Positions 1 through 7,966 of a DNA stretch of 64,000 nucleotides are shown here, one piece after another. Source of the DNA: Ceratobasidium sp. AG-K (Eukaryota; Basidiomycota; Agaricomycetes; Cantharellales; Ceratobasidiaceae); contig JAWNGF010000004.1 of assembly GCA_037039685.1 (NCBI GenBank), forward strand, positions 4,526,001-4,590,000, in the 5' to 3' direction. A program made the position numbers and the translations under genes. Every line of letters begins with the position of its first letter. Position 1 is the stretch's first letter. A model generated the notes under the pieces. It was given only the letters and a program-made list of their open reading frames with translations. It did no database searches and was not told where the DNA came from.

Positions 1-1040
1 TACAAACTCAAAACACATCCCCCAGAGGAATTCTCTGGAGATGTGGATAAGTTTGACAAATTTAAATCGCAATGTACGTTGTACATAAACCATACATCCC
101 TGCAAGCAACCACAGAACAAAAAATCACCTATATCATGGGTTATTGCAAAGGGCCTGCCTACGTATGGATGCAACCTGGAATCAATGTAGATATGGCAAG
201 AAGGGGAGCAACCAATTGGCTACATGACATGGATGAATTCTGGAACAAAATGCAAGCAAGGTTTGGCGATGTGCACCAAATTGACAGATATAGACAACTG
301 TACAAGAAGTTGGTCCAAAAGAACTCTGTCCAAGATTACCTACGGCACTTTGTCACATATTCATCAGTACTTGGATACACTGATTGAGTACTGTGTGACG
401 ATTTCTATGATGGTCTGAAAGATGAAATCAAGATGGCGATGGTATCACAGAACTTTAAACCCCACAAAGCAACAAGAACATTCAACCAAGTTTGCAAAAG
501 AGCCCTGGAGATTGATTCCACAATGAATGCCATTAATGCACCCAAAAAGACCCAAAGCCTACAAACCAGTACTTCGAAACAAACTACATCCAAGGCCGCC
601 ACAAGCACTCCAAACACCTCATTGGGTCAATGGTTCAATATAAACGATCGCGTCTTTATGTCAAAACCCACAGGGGGAGTGCAATACGGCAAAATCTCAA
701 GCATTACCAGAAACGCTAAAGGCTGTCCAGTTCCACAAATTTTCTGGGACAATGGAACTAAAGGAAACGTCCTGTTTGGAGCAATTCAAAAGGACACCAG
801 AACCACTACCTTCAATGTTCCTACAATCCAAACCCCCAAATCATCCACTCCCACTAAAGACCCCAATGCAATGGACCTTGATGGCAAAGGAAAGGGACCA
901 ATGATTTGCTTCACCTGTGGTGGCAAAGGACATTCACAAGAGTCTGTCCTTCCAAGAACACAGCATCAGGATTTGAAGCCCAGATTGAAGAAATCTCTTC
1001 AGATATTGAGTTGGGAAAAGACGTCACCAAGGCTTATTAA
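1..1040 (+). pseudogene. gag: gag of element A (5' partial, broken)
   Basis: Encodes the structural Gag (capsid and nucleocapsid) of a family 1 chromovirus. The reading frame is open from base 1. The capsid-type region is followed by a zinc knuckle CFTCGGKGH near 905-940. An in-frame TGA at 385-387 interrupts it at the same codon as in element C, whereas element B has CAA there. A 1-nt deletion near 945, relative to B (CATTCAGCAAGG), shifts the knuckle's C-terminal half out of frame. The original frame would end at TAA 1038-1040. The start codon is outside the window. Family assignment is firm, since gag copies B and C align throughout. Confidence 0.9.
1013..1019 (+). promoter_or_regulatory. 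Putative -1 frameshift heptamer GGGAAAA, element A
   Basis: Same site as at 11659-11665 and 18904-18910. In the ancestral gag frame it reads G GGA AAA, and a -1 slip leads into the open pol frame without a stop. The deletion near 945 has put this copy out of phase with its own gag. Confidence 0.6.
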
Positions 1041-1075
1041 GGAGCCAAGTACTCAGTGATATATTAGCTGGTAAC

Positions 1076-1728
1076 ATGGATGAACTTGAAATCATGTCAA
1101 TATCAAATGAAAACCAATTATACCTTGATTTCACCGCTCATCCACTAACTATGGCTCCTGATTCTAAGTCAGTCAACAAATCAAAAAAATTCTCTGGACA
1201 AGCACTCCTTGATTGCAGAGCAACATCCTGCTTCATTAACCCTTCTCTAGCAAAAGAAGCAAACCTTCCCCTTTTTCAACATGAAAAACCCAAGACCCTG
1301 CAAGTCATAGATGGGCGGGAAGTTTTGTCTGGAAAAGTCACCCACTATTCTAAATTTAAACTTATCATGGGAACACATTCCAGCAAAATAGAATGTCACA
1401 TCACAAACATTGGAAGACATCCCATTGTACTTGGGATGTCATGGCTCAAAAAACATAATCCACAAATTAACTGGAAAAATAGAACGATTGCATACACAAG
1501 CGAGTTCTGCTCAAAAAACTGCCTAGAAGTTCCATCTATACTCCAAATTGCAGCCAAAACTACATTACCAGAGGAATACACAGAGTTTGCAGATGTATTT
1601 GATGAGTCCAGATTGGAAGAACTCCCACCTCACAGACCAACCAACATTACACTTGACCTCCTACCAGAGGCTAAATTGAAGCATGGTCCTATTTACAAAA
1701 CGTCCCCAGCTGAAGACAAAGAAATGAA
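1076..1728 (+). pseudogene. pol: pol of element A, 5' part (protease and start of RT)
   Basis: N-terminal part of the pol polyprotein, starting MDELEIMS. The frame is in fact open from the GGGAAAA site, so translation probably arrives by -1 frameshift rather than at this ATG. The retropepsin motif is DCRA (about 1209-1220) instead of D-S/T-G-A. Element B shares DCRA, while C has DCGA. Arg in place of the invariant Gly should abolish protease activity. The segment ends where Copia enters, in the RT linker before the KKVLETL motif, and resumes at 7967. Confidence 0.9.
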
Positions 1729-1999
1729 TGTCGTAGCATAGAGAGACAGGTCACATGACCGGATCTCACGCACGGGCGCGTCTCCTATTCCGCCCCCTAT
1801 TTCAGACTCACACCCCTATTGGGGTTTCCTCAGTTGGCTTCGTCTATCACGCTGCCCGCTGAGGTATGTTTCGTCTTTCATGTTTCTCTCATAGTACCTG
1901 TCTCACACTGTACCTTAGATACATTGTTCTGCAGGTAATACGAGTTGGCTTCGTCTATCACGCTGCCCGCTGAGATACATTGTTCTGCAGCGTTCAACA
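1729..1999 (+). repeat. Copia 5' LTR
   Basis: 271 bp, TG...CA. It carries an internal direct repeat: a block starting GTTGGCTTCGTCTATCACG occurs near 1832 and again near 1944, and AGATACATTGTTCTGCAG also occurs twice, near 1917 and near 1973. No strong TATA box was seen. Confidence 0.95.
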
Positions 2000-2013
2000 G
2001 GTTATGAGCATCC
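2000..2013 (+). other. Copia primer-binding-site candidate
   Basis: GGTTATGAGCATCC follows the 5' LTR directly. It loosely resembles the initiator-Met tRNA half-site used by many Copia elements (TGGTATCAGAGC), but with mismatches, so the tRNA assignment is tentative. Confidence 0.4.
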
Positions 2014-2080
2014 TTTGCGTTTGACGGATTGTTGTTTATTTTATTAGCCAACTCCGCGTCCGTCTGTTACTGTGCTGATT

Positions 2081-3640
2081 ATGTTTCCGGGGCGTTCTAA
2101 TCATAGACCCTCTGGCTCGCGTGTGCCAATGGCGCCGTCCTCTACCCCGTCAATGACGGGTATCTATGAAGGTCGAGTGGGAGGTAGCGCGCTTATACCT
2201 CAGTACCCCTCATCCACAGTCTACCAGCATTCCCTGGATTGGCGCGATGCCCGGCTTGCGTACCCTGCGGCGCCGCGTGCTCCAGGCGCAGGCTATGGTC
2301 TCGAGTCCCCGCATACATTTGCCGGTCTCCCCGACCCGCAACGTACTGCTGTTCCTCGGGCGACCTCCAGTGCCCCGCGTCCGGAGCAGCCACTTGTTTT
2401 TGATATCGCTCGCTTGATTGCGTCTAGCTCTCCCTACGGTATTCGTCCAGACATGCCCGCTTTCCATGCTCCGTTGAGCCCGACTCCTGCCCCCTATGTT
2501 CCGCCTGCCCCCTATGCTCCGCCTCAGTTGATTGTTGATCGCCTGGAGCTAGACACTGCCGACTTTATAGCGTGTCCGGCGAGTCCTACGGGGACTCTGA
2601 TCGACGGCTCCGACTCTCCAGCTGCAAGCGACCATTCAAGCGTAGATCGTATTGCCGACTACCTAGCCAATACACACGTCGGTTCACCTGCCCCTGTGTC
2701 TCCTCCTTGGTCCCCTGTTAATCCGGCACATTATGTCCCTCCCCCTTCCTTTGCGGAACAGTTTCCCCACGCTCCCCAGCCATCCCCCGCGTACGCGCCC
2801 CCAACACCCAGTCCTGGGGCCATGCCCAACCATTATCCGCAGCCTGGTTACCCCTTGCCGACCCAGCCTCTGTATCATCCACCAGCGCACCAGCCCTATC
2901 AATACGCCCCCCCCCAGCCCCAGCGTCCCTACGGTCCTCAGTGGCGGTTGCCCGCGCCCGCCCCTGTGGTTGCCCCGGTAGTGCAGCCCGGTGACTTCTT
3001 CGACGATCAAAAGGGCTTTGTGGCGATGATCAAGAGCGTGGCGGATGGTCTGAAAGGTATGAAGCTGGTGGACGGAAATTATTTAACATGGTCGCGTCGT
3101 GTCTGGGACTCACTTAGCGTGCGAGAGCTCTCACAGTACATTGACGCCGCAGTCATTCCGCCGCATCCTCTCGACGAGGAGGCCTTTTGCCTTTGGCGTT
3201 TCCGGGAGGGCCTGGTCCGCGAGGTGATTGTCAACGCGCTTGACCCCAGTCAGTACCCGTATGTGGAGGACAATCTTTCAGCGGCTTCGGTCTGGAGGGT
3301 GCTACACGAGATTCACGCACCTTTGACGGAAAGCCGTGCTAGCGCCATCCGTTCGCAGATTCAGTTGTTGCGGATGCCCAAGGGTGCCTCTATTGAGGAG
3401 CACATGACGAAACTCAAGCGTCTCTTTACTGAGATGAGTATGCTTGGTCAACCTATGCCAGATGGAGATCAACGGCACACGCTACTCACGAGTCTTCCGC
3501 CCTCTTGGAGGCAGACCGTCCTCAACATGGAGCTGGATCCGAAGCCATTGGCCGAGACCATTGTCAGTATCCGTAGTGTTGCTCGTCGTCTCGAATTAGA
3601 GTCCTCGTCATCAGCAAAAACCCGCTGGGATATGGAGTGA
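2081..3640 (+). CDS. gag: Copia Gag, C-terminus replaced by MITE sequence
   Basis: Capsid-like protein of the Copia element. The first ATG is at 2081; the frame is open a little upstream but has no earlier ATG. About the first 300 residues are Pro/Tyr/Ala-rich and probably disordered. Then comes a Copia-type gag domain (from NYLTWSRRVW, through LRMPKG and HMTKLKRLF, to RRLELE). Genuine gag ends at about 3610. The last ten codons and the TGA at 3638-3640 come from the MITE. Pol downstream is in the same frame, and the inserted 243 bp is a multiple of three, so gag and pol were one ORF before the MITE arrived. A Copia element with a separate short Gag would otherwise be unusual. Confidence 0.9.
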   Translation: MFPGRSNHRPSGSRVPMAPSSTPSMTGIYEGRVGGSALIPQYPSSTVYQHSLDWRDARLAYPAAPRAPGAGYGLESPHTFAGLPDPQRTAVPRATSSAPRPEQPLVFDIARLIASSSPYGIRPDMPAFHAPLSPTPAPYVPPAPYAPPQLIVDRLELDTADFIACPASPTGTLIDGSDSPAASDHSSVDRIADYLANTHVGSPAPVSPPWSPVNPAHYVPPPSFAEQFPHAPQPSPAYAPPTPSPGAMPNHYPQPGYPLPTQPLYHPPAHQPYQYAPPQPQRPYGPQWRLPAPAPVVAPVVQPGDFFDDQKGFVAMIKSVADGLKGMKLVDGNYLTWSRRVWDSLSVRELSQYIDAAVIPPHPLDEEAFCLWRFREGLVREVIVNALDPSQYPYVEDNLSAASVWRVLHEIHAPLTESRASAIRSQIQLLRMPKGASIEEHMTKLKRLFTEMSMLGQPMPDGDQRHTLLTSLPPSWRQTVLNMELDPKPLAETIVSIRSVARRLELESSSSAKTRWDME

Positions 3641-3853
3641 TTTAGAGTGATTTCAGGAAAGGACTATGCTTACAGTGGTTTGGAGCGCTTTCAAGCCATT
3701 TCAATTCCGCCAATTCGGATTTCAGGGTCTTTGGAGTAGCGGAAATAGGAGCCCCTGAATTTGGAGTGCTCCAAAGCGGTCCAAATCACTCAAAGCATAG
3801 TCGGTTTCCCATATCACTTCAAAGCACTCCAAATCCTGGCGGGTTTTTGCTGA
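3611..3853. mobile_element. MITE / fold-back DNA element inside Copia gag-pol
   Basis: A 243-bp non-coding insert with terminal inverted repeats of about 61 bp (3611-3671 and 3793-3853), beginning TCAGCAAAAACCCGC and matching at roughly 75-80% by eye. The inverted similarity continues inward (TTTGGAGCGCTTT against TTTGGACCGCTTT), so nearly the whole element folds on itself. Removing it rejoins gag and pol in frame. The flanks suggest at most a 2-bp AT duplication, so the superfamily is unresolved. No transposase is encoded, so mobilisation would have to come from elsewhere. Confidence 0.85.
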
Positions 3854-3856
3854 TGG

Positions 3857-6800
3857 TTGCGTTCATCCCGCCCGAATCCAGGGGCTACCGCGTTTGCTGC
3901 TCAGAGCAACCCTTCCCGCCCTCGTAACCTCTGCTATGACTGCTGTCAGCCTGGCCATTCGATCGGTTCCGGGTCCTGTCCGGTGTCCATGAAGCGGATT
4001 GCGACCTTTGGCAGTGACTGCGCAAACGAATGGCGCAGGGACGGCAAGAAGGACTCCCGTGGAGACAAGCCCAAGCCCAAGGACGATGCCACGCCTGCGC
4101 CAGGTGCCTCGGCGACCGGCAAATCAGCAGCCCCTCCAGAGACGGCCAAGGCATCCCTAGTTAAGGTGTCTACCTGGTCCTTGTCGGTTCCCGGTTGGGC
4201 CGATGAGGCGACGGCTATGACCACGAGTGTTGAAGACGATTCGGGCTTCATCATTGTCGATTCCGGGACTTCCCATCACCTGGTCAACCAACGGGCATTC
4301 TTCGTCAATTACCGAGAGTTTGGCACGCATGAGCGACCTACCATTAGTGGACTCTACGAGGATCGGAAGGGATTCGCGCTGGGCGTTGGCGACGTGGCGA
4401 TCCCCACTTTGTCGCCACAAGGACTTATATGGTGTTACCTACCCGATGCCTACTTTGTGCCTGACGCTGGGAGGACCCTTCTCTCTACTTGGAGACTGAT
4501 GGCCGCTGGAGGCGTTGTCGAATGGAACCCTTATGGCGCTACCCCAGTGAAGGGCCCCGATTCCTCGCTTATAGGCATTGCCTGGCCCTCGAATGGAGTG
4601 TGGCGAATTCCTGTTTCGCTGGAACCCCTGTCCATCGAGGCGAATTCGGCAGTGGCTGCCTCGTCGATCAACGAAGCGGTACTTTGGCATCGACGCTTTG
4701 GACATCTGGGCACGTCCAACCTTTCAAAACTTGCTTCTGGTTCGCTAGTACATGGTCTCCCGGATTCCCTGGTTCGTCTCGCCGAATGTGACGAATGCGC
4801 CCTTGCCAAGGCTACTCGCTCTGCATTCCCCATCTCGGACTCCCATGCGTCTGCGCCGCTGGAGCTGGTTCACTCCGACCTGTCTGGTCCCTTCCCTACC
4901 TCGGTCGGTGGCGCCCGCTACTGGATGGTCCTGCTCGACGATGCGACTCGCTATCTCTGGGTCTGCGTTCTCAAATCAAAATCCCAAGCTTTTGACGCCT
5001 TCCGAACATGGCACAAGCGAGTGACCACCCAGACTGGTCGGGTACTGAAGACGATCCGCTCTGACAATGGCGGCGAGTACCTCTCTGACCAATGGACCGA
5101 GTACCTTGCTGATTCAGGCATTGCCCACCAGACCTCGACGCCTCACAGCTCCCAGCAGAACGGTCGAGCTGAGCGCGAGCATCGAAGTCTGAAGGAACGG
5201 GTTAGGGCAATGCTGATTGATGCGGGTCTGTCTGTGGGTTGGTGGGCTGAGTGTGTTCATACTGCGGTGTACATCATGAATCGATCCCCTCATTCCGCGC
5301 TCAATGTCGTCCCTTTTGAGGCTTGGACTGGTATTCGCCCTTCTGTCTCCCAGCTCCGAATCTTTGGCTCCAAGTGCTTTGCGGTCGACACGTCAGGAAG
5401 CGCCAAGGCCCTCGAGCCCCGTTCGATCGAATGCCAGTTCCTCGGCTATGATGAGATGGCAAAGGCCTGGAGGCTGCGCGTGAAAGGTTCGGTCAAAGTC
5501 CTTCGCTGTCGGGACGTGGTCTTTCACGAGTCGTCGAGCTTAGGTGCGTGCCCTGCGGAGTCGTTCCCACTGGATGAACTGGAAGGTGCCTTCCTTCCCT
5601 CGTCGCAGGAGGGGGTGGGGGAGGCGGTCTCTGGCTCCGAGTCACAGGAAGTCGATGAGATCGTGCCGATATCTGGACAACATGTGGCTGGTCAAGTGGG
5701 AGACGATGATGAACCTGTGCCTGTGGATTTACTGGATCGACCCATTGAACCAGACTGGACCGAGAAGGCGTCGTCGCTACCGCCTGAAGTTGAGGCAAAG
5801 CTTCCTCGGCGATCAACCCGCGAGCGTAGACCCACGTGGAAGATGCGTGATGGCACTTCTGCGTCAGTCGTTATTGTCCCTCCAGCCCCGTCTACATACC
5901 GGCAGATGCTGAAGGACCCACTCGCGAGCGATTGGCAGCGCAGTACCCTGGCCGAGTTTGAATCTTGGAAGGATCTTGGTGTCTACAGCGTGGTCAGTGC
6001 ACCAAAAGGACGTCGATGTCTTGGAACCAAACCCGTCTACGTGTGCAAGACGAATGCCGACGGCACTATTGATCGACTCAAGGTCCGTTATGTCGTACTC
6101 GGGAACTTGCAGAAGGAAGGCCTGGACTATGGGGAGACTTCATCACCAACGGCACGACCTGAGACCTTGAAACTTATGGTCAGCATTGGCACCGAGAAGG
6201 ACTGGGAAATCCACCAAATGGACGTGAAGACGGCGTTCCTGCATGCCGAGGTCGATCGCGAGATCTATCTTCGCATCCCGGACGGATTCCCAGACTCCGA
6301 GCTCCCACCCGATGTTTCTCGTGACAATCTCGCGCTGCGTCTACACAAGGCAGTCTATGGCCTGAAGCAAGCGGGCTATCTCTGGATGCGTCATGCCATG
6401 AAGGTTTTCATTCGCGTCGGGTTTACTCAGTCAGCTTACGACCCTTGCTTGTTTTTCAAAGACCTCGATGACTGCGGTCGTGTCTGGGTTCTTGTCTATG
6501 TCGACGACTTTACGATCCTTGCGCCTACCCCCGGAGCTATGACCGCATCTAAGGCACTCCTATCCGAGGCGTTCCAGCTCAAGGACTTGGGCGAGGTCAG
6601 GCAGATTCTGGGACTCGAGATCGAGCGCGACCGCAAGACGGGCACGACGAGACTTCTGCAGCGGAAATACGTGCGAAACCTGCTGAAAGAGTTGGGCCTT
6701 GAAGACTGCAAACCCGTCTACTCACCGATGGAGGCTGGTTTACAGCTCCCCGTTCATGGCTCAGACGTTGGCGAGGTTCCTCTGAGTGTGGAGGATGCAA

Positions 6801-7504
6801 ACTTCATGCGCGACAAGTCGTATAGCAGGATCCTTGGCTCTTTAAACTGGCTCGCGAACGGTTCTCGACCCGACATCTCCTTTGCTTGCTCGTTCCTTGG
6901 TCAGCATGCAAAACTCCCTGGTCCGTTACATTGGTCTGCGCTGATGCGTGTGGTTCGCTATTTACGGACTACTTATGACTCGGGTATCGTTTACACTCGT
7001 GGCAGCGGACTCCATCTCGTGGGCTACTCGGATAGCGATCATGGCGGAGACACTCGTGACTTTGTTTCCTACACGGGTTACGTATTCACTCTCGCCGGAG
7101 GCGCCATCTCGCACAAGGCGATCAAGCAACAGTGTGTCTCAAAGTCGTCGGCTGAGGCCGAGTACGCCGCGCTATACGAGTGTGCTACTCAATCTGTCTG
7201 GCTGAGGCGATTGGCAACCGATTTCCAGCTTGATACGTCAAAGCCCTTTGATATTCGCATGGACTCTCAGTCGGCAATGAAGATGGCTCTTAGCGAGGGC
7301 TTTAGTGGTCGAACCAAGCACGTTTCAATCAATTTTCACTACTCGCGTGCACTCGTCCGTAGCGGGGATATCGAGCTGACCTGGGTCCCTGGCGCGGAGA
7401 ATGTTGCCGACATTTGCACGAAGGCTTTGCCTAGGCCTAGGTTTAACGAGCTGCTCGCTCTGCTCCGCTTCGGGATATCATACAGTAAACCGGCCTCGAC
7501 TTGA
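3857..7504 (+). CDS. pol: Copia Pol polyprotein (zinc knuckle, protease, integrase, RT, RNase H)
   Basis: Intact 1215-codon frame. In order: nucleocapsid-type knuckle CYDCCQPGH near residue 25; protease DSG at residues 135-137; integrase zinc finger HRRFGH ... CDECALAK; integrase catalytic D341, D403 and E439 (the last two with 35 residues between); RT with DVKTAFLHA and YVDD at 881-884; RNase H with DSDHGG and SKSSAEAEYAALYEC; and TKALPRPRF near the end. Integrase before RT defines Ty1/Copia. All catalytic residues are present. The first codon used here (TTG, 3857) is not a real start: the frame was once fused to gag and is now cut off by the MITE stop. The first in-frame ATG is at 3989, after the knuckle. 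It may be expressed poorly or only by readthrough. Confidence 0.93.
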   Translation: MRSSRPNPGATAFAAQSNPSRPRNLCYDCCQPGHSIGSGSCPVSMKRIATFGSDCANEWRRDGKKDSRGDKPKPKDDATPAPGASATGKSAAPPETAKASLVKVSTWSLSVPGWADEATAMTTSVEDDSGFIIVDSGTSHHLVNQRAFFVNYREFGTHERPTISGLYEDRKGFALGVGDVAIPTLSPQGLIWCYLPDAYFVPDAGRTLLSTWRLMAAGGVVEWNPYGATPVKGPDSSLIGIAWPSNGVWRIPVSLEPLSIEANSAVAASSINEAVLWHRRFGHLGTSNLSKLASGSLVHGLPDSLVRLAECDECALAKATRSAFPISDSHASAPLELVHSDLSGPFPTSVGGARYWMVLLDDATRYLWVCVLKSKSQAFDAFRTWHKRVTTQTGRVLKTIRSDNGGEYLSDQWTEYLADSGIAHQTSTPHSSQQNGRAEREHRSLKERVRAMLIDAGLSVGWWAECVHTAVYIMNRSPHSALNVVPFEAWTGIRPSVSQLRIFGSKCFAVDTSGSAKALEPRSIECQFLGYDEMAKAWRLRVKGSVKVLRCRDVVFHESSSLGACPAESFPLDELEGAFLPSSQEGVGEAVSGSESQEVDEIVPISGQHVAGQVGDDDEPVPVDLLDRPIEPDWTEKASSLPPEVEAKLPRRSTRERRPTWKMRDGTSASVVIVPPAPSTYRQMLKDPLASDWQRSTLAEFESWKDLGVYSVVSAPKGRRCLGTKPVYVCKTNADGTIDRLKVRYVVLGNLQKEGLDYGETSSPTARPETLKLMVSIGTEKDWEIHQMDVKTAFLHAEVDREIYLRIPDGFPDSELPPDVSRDNLALRLHKAVYGLKQAGYLWMRHAMKVFIRVGFTQSAYDPCLFFKDLDDCGRVWVLVYVDDFTILAPTPGAMTASKALLSEAFQLKDLGEVRQILGLEIERDRKTGTTRLLQRKYVRNLLKELGLEDCKPVYSPMEAGLQLPVHGSDVGEVPLSVEDANFMRDKSYSRILGSLNWLANGSRPDISFACSFLGQHAKLPGPLHWSALMRVVRYLRTTYDSGIVYTRGSGLHLVGYSDSDHGGDTRDFVSYTGYVFTLAGGAISHKAIKQQCVSKSSAEAEYAALYECATQSVWLRRLATDFQLDTSKPFDIRMDSQSAMKMALSEGFSGRTKHVSINFHYSRALVRSGDIELTWVPGAENVADICTKALPRPRFNELLALLRFGISYSKPAST

Positions 7505-7549
7505 TGCCTTTGCTGCCGCTTCTTACGTTTTTGTCTCTGGTTTTGTCCC

Positions 7550-7576
7550 TTTTTTTTTTTTTTTTTTTTTTTTTTT
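7550..7576 (+). repeat. Poly-T tract (T27) in a pyrimidine-rich stretch
   Basis: 27 consecutive T residues between the Copia pol stop and the PPT, followed by a C/T-rich run to about 7640. Probably a slippage-prone microsatellite; its exact length may also be an assembly artefact. Confidence 0.9.
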
Positions 7577-7683
7577 CTTTCTTTGTTTTTCTTTGTTCTC
7601 TTTGCGCTCTTTCTCTTTCTTTTTTCTGTCTCTCTTTTTCGCTTCATTGGGGTTGTGAAGTCCGTTCTTAGGTGCGTTCGGAC

Positions 7684-7695
7684 TTCAAGTGGGAG
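7684..7695 (+). other. Copia polypurine tract
   Basis: Purine-rich CAAGTGGGAG lies directly before the 3' LTR, where plus-strand DNA synthesis is expected to be primed. Confidence 0.75.
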
Positions 7696-7966
7696 TGTCG
7701 TAGCATAGAGAGACAGGTCACATGACCGGATCTCACGCACGGGCGCGTCTCCTATTCCGCGCCCTATTTCAGACCCACACCCCTATTGGGGTTTCCTCAG
7801 TTGGCTTTGTCTATCACGCTGCCCGCTGAGGTATGTTTCGTCTTTCATGTTTCTCTCATAGTACCTGTCTCACACTGTACCTTAGATACATTGTTCTGCA
7901 GGTAATACGAGTTGGCTTTGTCTATCACGCTGCCTGCTGAGATACATTGTTCTGCAGCGTTCAACA
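7696..7966 (+). repeat. Copia 3' LTR
   Basis: 271 bp, same ends as the 5' LTR, about five substitutions. Followed by the second TSD copy ATGAA (7967-7971). Confidence 0.95.

Larger units (their letters stand above)
1729..7966 (+). mobile_element. Ty1/Copia LTR retrotransposon inserted in element A
   Basis: A complete Copia element of 6238 bp. It has two 271-bp LTRs beginning TGTCG and ending CAACA, and a perfect 5-bp TSD ATGAA at 1724-1728 and 7967-7971. The domain order protease, integrase, RT, RNase H marks Copia, not Gypsy. By hand count the LTRs differ at about 5 of 271 positions (about 1.8%), so insertion was fairly recent. Coding regions are visibly more GC-rich than the surrounding Gypsy DNA. 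A MITE lies between gag and pol. Confidence 0.95.

Noticed and set aside
2000..2013. Self-priming in the Copia element
   Set aside because: The post-LTR sequence has no exact 12-nt complement in the Copia LTR that I could find, and resembles a tRNA-type primer site instead.
4531..4833. Several minus-strand ORFs of about 100 codons inside Copia pol
   Set aside because: High GC makes stop codons rare on the opposite strand; there are no motifs and pol explains the region.
7339..7740. Minus-strand Lys-rich ORF
   Set aside because: It is the complement of the poly-T/pyrimidine tract plus the Copia pol end and LTR, so low-complexity chance coding.
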